Shown: positions 1 to 11,269, counted from the stretch's first letter. The stretch is DNA of 64,000 nucleotides from Triatoma infestans (GCA_011037195.1 JAAEAF010003090.1:1-64000); one strand, 5' to 3'. The notes: a model not told the origin generated them from the sequence alone. A program made the numbers and translations.

Positions 1-250
1 TTCTCTAAAGTGCTATCATAGTTGGATTATATAATTCTATCATCTAAAGAAAATTAATCAGAAATAAATAGATTCGCCAAAATTCCAAGCTTCAAGAAAA
101 TTAGTAAACCGGAAGTGCGCTTTTACTGAACAGTTTTTTTCAGTTTTTTGTGATTTTCTCACATAATAACAAAGACGATTTTACATTAAATTTGCATTTT
201 GAAAATTGGAGTGAAAAAAAGTTGTGTGAGTGTTTCGCACCAGATTTTAT
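1..250 (+). repeat. ACCGGAAGT-family repeat, terminal part
   Basis: This is the right-hand end of the abundant dispersed repeat. It has the 'ctaaagtgctatcatagttgga' type module, an accggaagt motif near 110, and the terminal hairpin near 220-245 (gtgtgag, loop, tttc.cac) followed by a T-rich run. No coding content is visible. Confidence 0.75.
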
Positions 251-280
251 TTATTTATTTTCGTTTTGAAAATTTTTTTA

Positions 281-365
281 AATAAAAGTGATAGACTTAT
301 TTGCAAAAGTGATAGACTCACTTTTGCAGAAGTGTTAGACTTATTGCAAAAGTGTTAGTCTTATT
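281..365 (+). repeat. Short tandem repeat, about 20-25 bp unit
   Basis: About four imperfect units built on gtgatagactta / gcaaaagtg run directly up to the start of the endonuclease-like open frame. The units derive from the junction between the dispersed repeat and the retroelement fragment. Confidence 0.6.
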
Positions 366-367
366 TC

Positions 368-895
368 CGCAAATGCGGAAGAGAGACCGAAACTCCGGCC
401 CATGTGCTGGGAAAATGCCCGAACAACATGCTCCTCGTCACTCGCCGACACCACAATGTCAAACGTAGGGTCATCGAGTTATTAAAGGAAAAAGGCTATG
501 CATGCTATGAGGAGGTCTACTGTGTTGACACGGACGGCGCCTCAAGATACGCAGATATAGTAGCATTCGATAAAGATAGTCGATCTGCGTTAGTTGTCGA
601 CCCTACGGTTAGGTATGAGAGCAACGATCCAGACCAGGCCAAGCAGATTAATGAAGAAAAGAGAGCGATTTATGAGAAGTACGTTAACTTTCTCCAAGAA
701 AAGTTCCTACAAGAATTTGGAGAAAGGAACTTTGCAGTTCACGGCTTATGGTTCGGCTCTCGGGGGGCGATCCCAATGGCTACTGCTGAATTTTTTGATA
801 ATGTCGGCATTGACAAAGGGAATTTGACCCGGCTGGCGGAGCAAATTATCTTGGATTCCTTGGGAATCCTCCATAATCACATCTACGGTCATTGA
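368..895 (+). mobile_element. Non-LTR retrotransposon C-terminal fragment, R2-like restriction-type endonuclease
   Basis: An uninterrupted frame begins near 368 with a zinc-knuckle remnant (C-G-R-E-T-E-T-P-A-H-V-L-G-K-C) and continues for about 160 residues to TGA at 893-895. The middle has an R-H-H-N basic start, Y-E-E-V, then A-D-I followed by A-L-V-V-D-P-T-V-R. This spacing matches the PD-(D/E)XK-like endonuclease at the C-terminus of R2-type elements. It would nick the target DNA during retrotransposition. No reverse transcriptase precedes it: dispersed repeat lies directly upstream, so this is a truncated fragment. It is GC-richer than its surroundings and has no stop or frameshift. The family is recognised from motif order only, and the exact clade is uncertain. 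Confidence 0.65.
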
Positions 896-898
896 TAA

Positions 899-1650
899 AT
901 AGTATTATTTAAGGCCCTGCGTATTGAGTTTATTTATGTATGTTTCATTCTTATTTCGCTTATTCTTTGCGCTATTTACTTTAGTTTTGTAACGTTTGTG
1001 TCTTTTGGACTTGAGATGTCTCATGAAGATGGATTAGTAATCTGTGTTTTTTATAGCAACTCAATGAAATTGAGCAGCCACATCGACTTGGTTTGTCGCT
1101 GTATCTCTTTATCGGAAATACAAAGTTTTAGGTTTTCCTGAATACAAAAATCTATTTTTAGCGAATGGTTCTTATATATAAATATATATACGTATATGTG
1201 TGTGTATGGGTGTGTTAACATGTAATATGTAAAATACGGAAACTCTCGTGAGAAGTTTTCGATTTGATACAAAGATTACGTACCGGAAAAACAAAATCTA
1301 TCAACCGGAAGTGCGACTTTACAGAATAGGGTTTTGAGTTTATGAGAAATTAACGATTTAGTCAGAAATATATCACTTTCATTTTTGTTATATTTTCCCC
1401 CCAAATTTTTAAATTTTATATGTAGTTGGTTCAGGTGTTTCTAGAGCGCTCTACTGGGTCATAAGATAATCATCATTTCTCTGCCTGCCATGATTAGTAG
1501 GTTGGTACTTGTCCCCCACCGCCACCACCTCTATATTTACGTTAGAATAAAATACGTAAAATTTGAGTTTAAATAAAATTTGTCACTTTATATATAATTG
1601 TATTAAAAGGGTTACGTGATAGTGGTGTGAGTGTTTCACACAATTTTTTT
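899..1650. other. AT-rich spacer with repeat fragments
   Basis: There is no gene here. A head fragment of the ACCGGAAGT family lies at about 1080-1330. A different dispersed repeat lies at about 1388-1560; its inverse appears at 31968-32095 and 52445-52555 (gtaggttggtacttgtccccc type). Confidence 0.5.
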
Positions 1651-2500
1651 TTTTTACAGTCTCTTAATCCTAGTAGTAGGAAGTATTGAAATCGTATCAA
1701 ATTTCGATATCGAATTTTCACCGGAAATACCCGTTTTGAAGACCCATGAGACCAAAAAAGTGGTTTTTTAGCAAATGGTCTGTATATGTGTATGTGAACA
1801 GCATAGCTAAAAAATAAAAAACCGTAGTAAGTTGAAACTTCATATTCCCTTTAGGTATCACCATGGGATCCGACAGTGGGTCATCTGTCAAAATTCCTCA
1901 ACCGGAAGTTCCACTTTACTAGTTGTTTTTTTTACGTTTTTGCGACTTTCTCAAAAATCGCTCCAACGATTTTCTTCAAACTTGGTATATCAACTGCACA
2001 TACTAACAGCTACAACTTTTATTTGAAACATTTCTCTGGGAAAATTCATATAAGGGCACTTATAGGGGAGGGGGTGGGATTAGGTTTTCATCTAAAGTGC
2101 TATTTCAGTTTACTAGACAATTCCGTCATCTAAATAATGTTAATTAAAATTGAATATGTTGTTGAAATTCCGAGTTTGAAAAAAAAACGGATAACCGGAA
2201 GTGCGTTTACTTTACCACTTTATTAAATGATTTTTTTCACTTTTTCTCGATTTTCTTGAAACAACCTATATAAACTACACAAACAAAGATCTACAACTTT
2301 TATTTTCTGGGAAAATTCATTTAAGGGCACTTTTAGAGGAGGGGTGGGGTTATGTTTTTCTCTAAAGTGCTATCAAAGTTGGATTATACAATTCTATCAT
2401 CCAAACAAAATTAATTAGAAATAAACGGATGGCCAAAATTCCGAGTTCAAGGAAATTAGTTGACCGGAAGTGCGCTTTTACTGAACAGTTTTTTCCTCTA
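1650..2500 (+). repeat. ACCGGAAGT-family repeat copy
   Basis: The copy starts with the cttaatcctagtagtaggaag end and runs through the accggaaat head, the tgtgtatgtgaacagcatagct segment and two modules that each open with accggaagt (about 1903 and 2195). It stops inside the third module at about 2495, so it is 3'-truncated. Confidence 0.8.
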
Positions 2501-2509
2501 AAATACCAT

Positions 2510-3300
2510 TTCTGTACAATTTATAAATTCTGCCTCCTATCTAATAAAATATTATTATTACTATAAAATAGGATACATTACTGCAGTATGGGTGTGGGGG
2601 GGGGGTATTTCTCGCAAAACGGTTACCTCTCGCGAATTTTTCTATAAGCTGGAAATGTTTGCTGCATAAAATAGAAACGTATTTGAACCATTTTATTTGA
2701 ACCATTTTTCAGTAAAAGTTGATTTTAGGAATTGTATTTGTGTCTTCGCAGCATCATTTTTATGGCCAGCCAAACTAAACATGGTGACGTTGCAAAATTT
2801 TTAAAAAATAACTGGTTAATTAAATTGTATTAATTGGGGTTCAGAGAAAGTAGAACAAAAAAATGTTATTTCGTAATATTTGTTATGGTGTAATAAATTT
2901 CTCTTACTGAAGTAAGATGAATGTAAAAAGGAGTAACAAAAGAAAAATAAACCAGCAAAAATTAAGCAAAAATATTCGATTGGCTGAAAAAGAATGCTGT
3001 GCGAATCCTGGGGGTTGCTATGGGTGGTAAAGCAAGATTCAAGTAAAAGCAATGGCTGACACCATAGCAACCCCCAACGCACGCGACCATTTCCTTTCTG
3101 ACACCCCCTAATAAGTCTTCTTAATCAAAACTGGCTAACGAATCAGCTTCCAGTATTAAAATGGAACCCTCCTATCTAATTAAAATATTAAACAAATATA
3201 GTTAAAAAATACCCAACTTTACCCTAAAAAAATATCTTTAAATTATACGAGAAATTATTTCAAATAAAAGCCCCCAGTCCACAACCCCCCCCCCCCAGGA
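2510..3300. other. No gene seen; contains an inverted repeat
   Basis: AT-rich sequence with no supported reading frame. A perfect 14-bp inverted repeat (gggggttgctatgg at 3010-3023, complement at 3062-3075) brackets about 38 bp and could form a hairpin or mark a small element. Confidence 0.4.
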
Positions 3301-3625
3301 GACCCCCAAAAAATTTTACAAATAAAAGTGATAGTTATACGAAGTTCAAAGAAAATCGTTGGAAAAACTAGAGAAAATCACGAAAAACTAAAAAAAAAAA
3401 AAAGTAAAGTCGCACACTTCCGGTTTTGATAGATTTTGAGATTTTGGCCGCTGAAATCTTCGTGTCTGATGCGGTGGCGGTATACGAAACACCAAGTTTT
3501 AGCTTCCTCTGACTTTTAGTTTTTTTGAAATATTCTGTTAAAATAAACACACACACAAACACCACAAAACATGTATTTCCGGTACGATCACAATATTTCC
3601 TCAACTAGGAGTAAAGGAAAGTAGA
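3300..3625 (-). repeat. ACCGGAAGT-family repeat, minus-strand head
   Basis: This is the reverse-oriented head portion. A module with the complement of accggaagt lies near 3418, followed by the acacacacaaac segment, the tttccggt block near 3580, and the aggagtaaagg terminal hairpin at about 3610-3620. Confidence 0.7.
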
Positions 3626-3749
3626 AACTGTTTTTATTGAAGAGTCTGTATGTGTGTGGAATTATCTCAATTAAAGTTTTAGTATTAATTAAAGTATTAG
3701 TGGATTAATTAAAGTTTTAATTAATACCGAAAAGGAAAATCAATCAACC

Positions 3750-4640
3750 GGATGTGTGCAACTTTACTGAATAATTTTTTTTTTACTTACTCTGAACCTT
3801 GTTACAGGAAGTATTGTAATCGTGTCAAAATTTTTGAAATCAAAGTTTTCACGGATATATCTATTTTGAAGTCCCCTGAATCCAAAAAAAGATGGTTTAC
3901 CACTATTTTGGCCTGTCTGTCTGTGTCTATGGGGGATAGCATATCTCAAAAACCAAAAATCGTAGATTGTTTAAACTTAATATTTCGTTAATGTACGTCC
4001 AGGAAACCTAAAAATAAGCTTTTCGTAACCGGAAGTACCACTTTACTGAATAATTTTTTCACGTATTTGCTATTTTCTCAAAAATGACTCCAACGATTTT
4101 CCTTAAACTTTGTATATCAACGAAACATCCAAAGATCTACAACTTTTATTTGAAATATTTCTCCGGGGAAAATTTATTTGAGGGTACTTTTGATGGAAGA
4201 GTGGGGTGAGGTTGTCCTCTAAAGTGCTATTTCAGTTTATCACACAAGTCTATCATCTAAATAATATTAATTAGAATTAAATATGTTGTTGAAATTCCGA
4301 GTTTAAAGAAAATCGGATGATCAGAAGTGCGTTTTTTCCTGAAAAGTATTTTTCAGTTTTTCTGCTATTTTCTCTAAAAATGGCTCCAACGATTTTCTTT
4401 AAACTAAGTATGTGAACTAGACGTATAAAGAGCTACAACTTTTATTTCAAACATTTCTCCGGGTAACGTCCTTTAAGGGGACTTTTTGGTGGCGCGATGG
4501 GGTTATGTTTACCACTAAAGTTGTATCATAGTTGATTATACAATTCTACCAATCTAAACAAAATTAATTAGAAATAAATAGAACCGCCAAAATCATTGGA
4601 CTTGTGTTGTTGCAGTTATATTGACCGGAAACTGGATTTA
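3750..4640 (+). repeat. ACCGGAAGT-family repeat copy
   Basis: Head, microsatellite-like segment and two to three modules are in order. The accggaagt motif occurs near 4030, with degenerate forms near 4320 and 4623. The 'acaacttttattt' and 'ctaaagtgctat' blocks recur in each module. Confidence 0.75.
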
Positions 4641-4839
4641 ATTTTCTTGGAATAGATTACAGCGATTTCCTTTAAAACTTGGGAATTGCTTGCTACATAC
4701 ATAGGATACAAACAGATAATTTAATAATGGGACAAGTGTAACAGACCTCATGTGAATTTCTTGAACAGATGTCTGAATTTTTGTTTCTTGTTTAAGTATT
4801 TCCCAAAGTGTTAAGGAGACGCGGTTCATATAGGGAGGG

Positions 4840-4897
4840 TATGTGTGTGTGAGTGTGAGTGAGTGTGTGTATGAAGCAAGAGTGTGTGTTAGTTTGG

Positions 4898-4936
<39 letters not shown>
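4840..4936. repeat. (GT)n / (AC)n microsatellites in inverted order
   Basis: A GT-rich run at 4840-4871 is followed 30 bp later by a pure AC run at about 4901-4930. The two are complementary and could pair. The apparent reading frames across this stretch are low-complexity artefacts. Confidence 0.9.
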
Positions 4937-4937
<1 letters not shown>

Positions 4938-5369
4938 GTAGGCGGTTGGCCATACAACACCTAATGCTAACTGCCCAAATACACCACAATATACTAAAGG
5001 GACCTTCAAAGTATATAAGTTTTTGCCCTTATTCTTTCCCAAACAAACACTACAGAAATGATTCTCCAGGTATATAACAGTACAAAAACCTACCTTCTTC
5101 CTTACGCAATTATTACATTATTCCAAATGTGGTTTTTAACAAAAATAGAATATACTTTCTCACGGCTACTAAGTTATCTTAAATATATGTATATATATAT
5201 ATACACAAAAGCCAGCTGCCATTTTATCAACTACCCAATATTACGTAAATAAATGAAAAATTCTGTTAATACTAACACCACTTATCTCTTACTACAGTTT
5301 TACTATCCGTATTATTTGACCAATTTAGGTTATTTTTTTGTATGTATATATGTGTTAACAGGGTTATCA

Positions 5370-6720
5370 CAAAAACGTAAAAAGTTACACAGGAAGCTAA
5401 AACTTTGTATTCCATATTTTGGCACTACCGCCGCCATTAGAAGGCAAATTTTTATCAACCGGAAGTGCCACTTTACTGAATGTATTTTATTTATTTTTTT
5501 TTTTTTACAGTTTTCTGCTATTTTCTCAAAAACGGCTTCATTGATTTTTTTAAACCATAAATATTACCTACACATAGAAAGAGTTACAACTTTTATTTTA
5601 AATATTTCTCTGAGAAAATTAATGTAAGGGATACTTTTGCGGGAAGGAAGGGGGTTATGGTTCCCTCTAAAGTGCTTATTTTAGTTTATTCACACAATTC
5701 TATCTTCTAAATAATATTAATTAGAAATTAAATATGTTGTTGAAATTCAGTGTTTGGAAAAAAAAGCGAATGACCGGAAATGTTTTTTTTTTTTTTTTTT
5801 TTTTTACTGAAAAGTAATTTTTCAGTTTTCTGTTATTTTCTCTAAAAAACGGCCTTCAAACGATTTTCTTTAAACTAGGAATGTGAACTACATATATAAA
5901 AAGCTACATCTTTTATTCAAAACATTTCTCCGGGGAAATTCATTTAAGGGGGTTTTTAGGAGAGGGTTAGAGTTTGTTATGTTTTCCTTTAAAGTGCAAT
6001 CATACAATTTTGGTTGACCGGAAGTGCGACTTCACTGAATAGGTTTTTTTCAGGTTTTTATTGATTTTTCTCGTAAATGGCTCCCAACGATTTTCTTTAA
6101 ACTTCACTTTTATTGGAAACATTTTTCCAGGGAAGATATTGATTTGTTCACCTCAAAAAAAAAGGAAAATCATAGAAAGTTCAAATTGATATTTAGTTTA
6201 AGTGCCCAGGCATGAGGACCCGGACAATAAGGTTTTTTGAACAAAATCAACCAACCGGAAGTGTATCATTGTACTGAATGCTATTCCTAAACTTTTCCAA
6301 ATATTCTTCATAACGGCTCATACGATTTTTTATTAAACTTTCACATATAAATAGGCTACAACTTTTATTTATAACATTGCACTGGGAAAAGTGGGGTTAT
6401 GTTTACCTCCTAAAGTGCTATTTTAGTTTATTATATGATTCTATCATTTCCTTAACATTAAGTAGAAGTAAAAATGTTGCTAAAATTCCCAACTTTGAAG
6501 AAAATCGATTAACTGAAAGTACGGTAAAGTGAAGAAAAGTTACAGGAAGTTCAAATTAAACACGAAGATTTTGGGCAAAAATCTATCAACCGGAAGTGTG
6601 CTACTTTACTGAATGGTATTTTTTTTCTTTCAGTTTTTATTGATTTTCTCTGAAAACGGCCTCCAACGATTTTCTGTAAACTTAGTATAATGTCTATACA
6701 CATTAGATTAGATTTGAAAC
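5370..6720 (+). repeat. ACCGGAAGT-family repeats, tandem modules
   Basis: At least four modules are chained. Accggaagt or close forms lie near 5458, 5772, 6016, 6253 and 6588, each followed by 'actttactgaat', a T-rich run, 'gattttctc', 'aacgattttct' and 'acaacttttattt'. The polypyrimidine runs vary in length. No coding potential. Confidence 0.75.
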
Positions 6721-6729
6721 GGGGAGAGC

Positions 6730-7345
6730 TAGCCTCATTCCACTGTGACCTAAAATAAGAGGTCTATTGTGGATCCCCTGAAATTATAGCACATTTCTCA
6801 CCTTCGCCCTCTTAATCAGGGCTAGCAAAACTGAGAGTGGCTCCGTCATGAAGCTCATGGCTTCGGGATTGTTTGTCCCCAGTTGAAGAAACCTTGTCCT
6901 CGCCAGGCCAGCACACTCGCAAAGGATGTGTACCGGGGTTTCCTCCTCAGTCTTGCAGAATCGCTATACCGCGTTATCCGCAAGTAGTAATTAGTACATG
7001 TGCCTATTCAGCCTACAATGCCTTATTAGTAGATCCACTATTAGCCTTATATCCCTTCGGCTATGGCTATGGCTGGTAAATTTAGGCAAATGTCTCTTAA
7101 TGAAGAGTTTAGCCTACCTCTGTCTTGGTGTTCTCTCCCACCAATACAGGCGCTGCACTTCTATCCAACCTTTCATAGAAGTTTGAATTAGGCAAGTTTG
7201 AATCCGCAGAAGGGTTCAGGGACTATAAAGGTATCCTTCGAACCTTCCCTCGTAAGGTCATCCGCCCTCTCATTGCCCAGAAACCCCGCTTGTCCCGGCA
7301 CCCAGGCAAGTGTCAACTTGTTCCGAGCACCCCCTTGTTCGGTTT
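6730..7345 (-). mobile_element. Decayed LINE fragment with RNase H motif
   Basis: Read on the minus strand from about 7320, the frame gives L-A-W-V-P-G-Q-A-G-F-L-G-N-E-R-A-D-D-L. This is the terminal RNase H motif (WVPGHxGxxGNExAD) of non-LTR retrotransposons. Downstream on the same strand lies the usual C-terminal region, with many breaks. It is GC-richer than its flanks. Confidence 0.75.
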
Positions 7346-7469
7346 AGGGCATGTCACAAGACCTATCACTTTTATTTGAAAAATTTTCTCTAGGTCAATT
7401 GATTTTTGAGGGGTTCTGGGGGGGGGGACAGTAGCGCTATGTTTTCTTCCAAAGTACCACTTTAGGATA

Positions 7470-7722
7470 GGGAAGGGATTAGCATAGTGGTAGAGCGCTG
7501 GACTAGCAACGCGGAGGTCACGGGTTCGAGTCCAGCTGTGCCCTTAGATTTTTTTTTCCTAGGAAGCTCTTACAGTTCACTGTTCGGTGATGGACAGTGT
7601 TGTCTTTAACGAGAGACTGGCAGTGCACTGAGAAGGCTCCGATCTTTGGGATAGGTATATGGGCCAGAAAGGCTTTACATAGCATAGGGCTTCATCCCTT
7701 CCCACAGACAATAAAATAAAAA
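7470..7722 (+). mobile_element. tRNA-derived SINE, family 1
   Basis: The head carries an RNA polymerase III A box (tagcatagtgg, about 7479) and B box (ggttcgagtcc, about 7523). Cloverleaf-like sequence around an Ala-like anticodon region lies between them. The body has 'aggaagctcttacagttcactgt', 'gatggacagtgttgtct' and 'actgagaaggctcc', and the end is A-rich. Other copies are at 26702, 27724, 62488, 62915 and, reversed, 43485 and 53150. Confidence 0.85.
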
Positions 7723-8027
7723 GACACCCTCTATAGTATAATATATGGTTTTTATCACCTACACAACATTAACACACATTAGAAGCATTGATAGAATTTC
7801 AAATTTGGAGAATTCAGTTAACCGAAATTGAGATTTTACATAACAGATATTTTTTGGGGGGGAGGTTTTATTTCTTGATTAAATTAATTAATTAGAGTAT
7901 GAGAAAGTTGTGTGAGTGTTTCACCACCACATTCAAAAATCTATTCATTAATTTTTTGTGCTTGGTTCCGCACACCTGGAAAGCATCAGAGATATTTTCC
8001 GTGATAGCCTGCTTCTTTTTGTGAGTT

Positions 8028-8065
8028 CATCGACTGGTTTCGAGCGTTCGCCCATCATCAGGATG
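8028..8065 (-). ncRNA. Hammerhead ribozyme motif, left arm of copy A
   Basis: On the minus strand: stem I strand CATC, core CTGATGA, an extra T, stem II GGGC/GCTC (one G-U pair), GAAA, then CC-AGTC, where one stem III pair is broken. Position 17 is C. The core is intact and stem III weakened, so activity is doubtful. Confidence 0.6.
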
Positions 8066-8123
8066 TTTTTATCAAAACAGTACTCTGTGCAAGTCTATGT
8101 TATCACACTGTTTTCGACAATAA

Positions 8124-8161
8124 CATCCTGATGATGGGCGAAAGCCCGAAACTGGTCGATG
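8124..8161 (+). ncRNA. Hammerhead ribozyme motif, right arm of copy A
   Basis: CATC at 8124-8127 pairs with GATG at 8158-8161 (stem I). The core CTGATGA is at 8128-8134. The GGGC/GCCC hairpin with a GAAA loop at 8136-8147 is stem II, and GAAA at 8148-8151 completes the core. Stem III is ACT/GGT with no loop, ending in a GTC cleavage triplet at 8155-8157. An unpaired T (8135) precedes stem II. Confidence 0.75.
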
Positions 8162-8565
8162 AACCACAAAAAGAAGCAGGCTATCACGGAAAATGTCTCT
8201 GATAAATTGACTTAAGTGATACATCCTGGTTGAAAAAATTCTGATAGATAACTAACTGTCAAGATCCCATGGTGATGATACCTAACACGGGAATATCAAG
8301 TTTTTAAAACTTTCTGCGATTTTTATCTTTTTTGAGCTATGGATGTTCACTGGTTATCGAAAAGTTTGACACGATATATTGGGGTCAAAATTCACTTCAT
8401 TGGAGAAAACTGGGCATTAATGGGGGTAACGTTTTAGGGCTTTTCTCTATAAGTGCCATTTCAATATATTGTAGCATTCTATCGTCTATAATGTACTATT
8501 AATAAGAAATTTAATGTGTGACCCAAAATTCCCAGTATTCCTGAAAGTGTGACTTTCTCTTTTTT

Positions 8566-8840
8566 GTTGTGGTGGTTGGTTCCGCACAGCTGGAAAGCAT
8601 CACAGACTTTTTCCGTGGTAGCCTGCTTCTTTTTGTGGTCATCGACTGGTTTCCGGGCGTTCACCAATCTTCAGGATGCGTTTGTCAGACAGTGTGATAA
8701 CTCAGATCTGCACACAGCAAATTCACTGTGTCACTGTTGTTATCACACTGTCTGACAAACGCATCCTGAAGATGGGCGAATGCCCGAAACCGGTCGATGA
8801 CCAAAAACTGAAGCACGCTATCAAGGAAAATGTCTCTGAT
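8566..8840 (+). mobile_element. Hammerhead foldback element, copy B
   Basis: Left arm about 8566-8696 has the complete gttgtggtggttggttccgc end, and the right arm ends at 'tctctgat' at 8840. The flanks share a short duplication (tctctttt at about 8556-8563 and 8841-8848). The centre is itself inverted (cagtgtgataac / gttatcacactg). The arms encode no protein; the frames across them reflect the palindrome. Confidence 0.88.
8762..8799 (+). ncRNA. Hammerhead ribozyme motif, copy B
   Basis: CATC 8762-8765 and GATG 8796-8799 form stem I. The core is CTGAAGA (position 7 is A, which the hammerhead consensus allows). Stem II is GGGC/GCCC with a GAAT loop, then GAAA 8786-8789. The self-complementary ACC-GGT stem III ends in GTC; predicted cleavage follows C8795. 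The mirror arm (8638-8676, minus) has lost stem II pairing. Confidence 0.78.
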
Positions 8841-8849
8841 TCTCTTTTA

Positions 8850-9580
8850 TGCTTAATTATATTTCGAGTGCAATTTATATGCAAGTAAGAGAAAGTCATG
8901 TGAGTTTCTCATTATATTTAAAATATATATAGATAGTTGGATTCACTTTAGATCGAATTTAATGAAAAAGACATCAACAAAAACACCTGACTGTCTGCGA
9001 TAATCAGAACGCTACGAGGAAGTAACAAGGCCCTGTATACACAGCTAACCCCTGCACCCTTAACTACCCTTAAAAAAGCTACCCCTAGTAAAAAAAAAAA
9101 AGAAATACTCTTATAAGGACAGACACACACACACTTATAACAAAAAAAAAAATTACACCCAGAGCTTCACCCTGGTAGTAGTGCACCCCCGCGCCAGAGA
9201 CCCTCTACCATCGACACACACACATACACACACAAATATATATATATATATATAAAAGACTCACCGCTATTGATTTTTTTATACTCACTAAGACGGAAGA
9301 ACTGAAGGGATAGAATGAGAGAGTATGGTAGAGTAAAGTTACGCGAGGAGGGAGGGAAATAAAATAAAAAAAGCACCCTGATGAGGGTGCCCCCAAAGTT
9401 GGGAGTAAGTTGTGTGTGGCTCGTGCCCAGCGCAGTTTTTTACCCCTAAACAACACAGCCTGTACCTTTTTTTTTTTAATTTTCTCCTATTCTTAAAAAA
9501 AAATGAAGATAAAAAAACAAGGACTTACGAGACACCCCTGACAAACTCACCTCCGAAAAAATTTATTATTACCAGAAAAA
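8850..9580. other. Unassigned sequence with a TA/CA microsatellite
   Basis: No gene is supported. An (CA)n-(TA)n run lies at about 9215-9256. The segments around 9000-9070 and 9170-9210 are GC-richer and may be old transposon pieces, but I could not assign them. Confidence 0.35.
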
Positions 9581-9895
9581 TTGTAAAGCTGTACTTCCGG
9601 TTAATCGATTTTTTTTTTTTAAATTTGGAATTCTAACAATGCTTCTAATGTGCATTAATATTGTGTAGGTGGTAGAACCATAGATTGTACTGACGTTGGT
9701 AATTTAGAGAAAAGCATAACGCTATTGTTCCCCAACAAAAACGCCAAAAAATCAATTTTCCTCAGGAAAAGGTTTCAATTAAAAGTGATAGGCATTAATG
9801 TGTGTACACAGTATACGAGTTTAAAGAAAATCATTGGAGCAATTTTCCAAGAAAAGCAGGAAAAACTGAAAAAAAAAACGATTTAGTAAAGTCAA
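9580..9895 (-). repeat. ACCGGAAGT-family module, minus strand
   Basis: A diverged module: the complement of accggaagt at about 9593, 'aaatttggaattctaacaatgcttctaatgt', 'gtgcattaatattgtgtaggtgg', 'aagtgataggca' and 'gaaaatcattgga' are in order. It ends where a (TTA)n LINE tail begins. Confidence 0.65.
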
Positions 9896-9898
9896 ACT

Positions 9899-10990
9899 TA
9901 TTATTATTATCATCAACTGGGCTATACCTCAGCACTGCAGCCAACAAAGGCTTATTGTGCCATCCCCGATAGTTTCTAGTAGGTGAACCCTCCCTCCTTA
10001 AGGAGTTTCAGGGCTTTCACCACCAGCTCATTTTGCGATACTATCTCCTCAGGTCGCAACGTACCAAAGGTTACATATCGCAATTTGGTTATTGCAACGC
10101 AATCAAATAACAGGTGGGGGGGCCGTCTCCTCCTCCTCCTCCTCCTAACATAATCTGCACAAGGGTTCCGCGCTTATGAGCCCTACCTTGTGTAGATGCT
10201 TCCTGAACCTACCATGACCCGTAAATAGCTCCGTCACCAGAGAAATCTGGTTCCTACTCAGGCAGAGAGTCATATTGGTCCTTCTTTTACACAGTCCTGG
10301 CATCATCCTTTTACTGTATGTGGCACCAGAGCTCCCCCTCCAGAGCTCCTCATGCTAACTGCGAAACCAATCTTTGATCGCTACACGAATCGCTCCGCCA
10401 GTTACCCCCAGGACAGGCTCTGGACCAATGAACGGAGTATTTGCCCCATTCCTGGCCAGTTGATCAGCTGTCTCATTACCCTCAATCCCTGCGTGCCCAG
10501 GCGGGTGATATGGGTATATCAGCTGTACCTTGTTGTGCCTGGAGAGTCTCGACATTCCTTCACTAGGGATGAGGTGGTTCTGTAAGCCTCTAGGGCTTTC
10601 ATTGCGGCCTGACTGTCCGAGCAAATGCGTATAATCTTGCCCCTTGGGGCTCTACTCAGGTTCTCCTCGGCACAGACCGTAATAGCATATACTCAGCCTG
10701 GAATATCTGCCCAGCGGCCTCTCAACAAGTACCTGCGGGCCCACTCCACACACTCCTGCTCCAGTTCCGCAATCCATCCTAGAACCATCTGTGAACCACA
10801 AAGGTCCTGTCCGGTAGCGTTTTACCCACCCCTTGGACCATTCCGCCCTAGAACCTAGAAACCACCCGAAATGGAACCTCGAAGTTATATACTGGACAAA
10901 TGCTATCCTGGTCCATGCTTAACACCGGGCCCGGGTTGACCTTTAGCAGTATGTTCAAGTGTTTGGCTAGGAAGCCTCTCTGTCACCAGA
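9899..10990 (-). mobile_element. LINE relic with RNase H domain and (TAA)n tail
   Basis: The minus-strand frame at about 10624-10355 contains G-H-A-G-I-E-G-N-E-T-A-D-Q-L-A-R-N-G, then F-I-G-P-E-P, the RNase H end of an I-group-like non-LTR element. An upstream region (10990-10625) fits the earlier RNase H part with stops. The 3' end at 9899 is a TTATTATTATTA run, a (TAA)n tail in element orientation. Related relics lie at 30935 and 52810. Confidence 0.78.
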
Positions 10991-11109
10991 GCCCAAAGTC
11001 ACACTTATGGTTTAATGGATTTTTCCCCGAAATCTTCCATGTCTGATGCGGTGGTATTGCATAAAAGAATAACATGTTTGACATACATACACATAGACAC
11101 ACACATAAG

Positions 11110-11260
11110 GCAGGTGAATATCTACAGTCATTTGTGCCCGGAGCATTTTTCCAGTGCACTGTTGGCCTTCGGATAGTTTTCTCACGTTATAGACTGTGCC
11201 CATCACTGACCAGTGACCTATAAAAGGCTGCTAGGAAGAAAAAAATCTAAGGCTTGTTTT
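11110..11260 (-). mobile_element. SINE family 1 body fragment
   Basis: This is the reverse complement of the SINE body: 'ccagtgcactg', 'tagttttctcacgttatagac', 'ctgctaggaagaaaaaaatcta'. The tRNA-like head is missing, so the fragment is truncated on the promoter side. Confidence 0.6.
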
Positions 11261-11269
11261 TTGTATTCA

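Larger units (their letters stand above)
7956..8203 (+). mobile_element. Hammerhead foldback element, copy A
   Basis: Two inverted arms (about 7956-8070 and 8120-8203) flank a short centre. The left end is complete (ttggttccgca tail) and the right end stops at 'tctctgat'. That makes it the reverse insertion of copies C and E. Each arm carries a hammerhead motif on its own 5'-to-3' strand (8124-8161 plus, 8028-8065 minus). Confidence 0.85.

Noticed and set aside
4638..5077. Overlapping open frames rich in Cys-Val and His-Thr repeats on both strands
   Set aside because: They are translations of the GT/AC microsatellites, not genes.
7479..7545. Possible functional tRNA-Ala gene
   Set aside because: A and B boxes are present, but the acceptor and anticodon stems pair imperfectly, and the sequence continues into a body shared by several dispersed copies, so it is a SINE head.
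8638..8676. Minus-strand hammerhead in the left arm of foldback copy B
   Set aside because: An extra G before GAAA and mismatches in stem II destroy the core, so it was not listed as an RNA.
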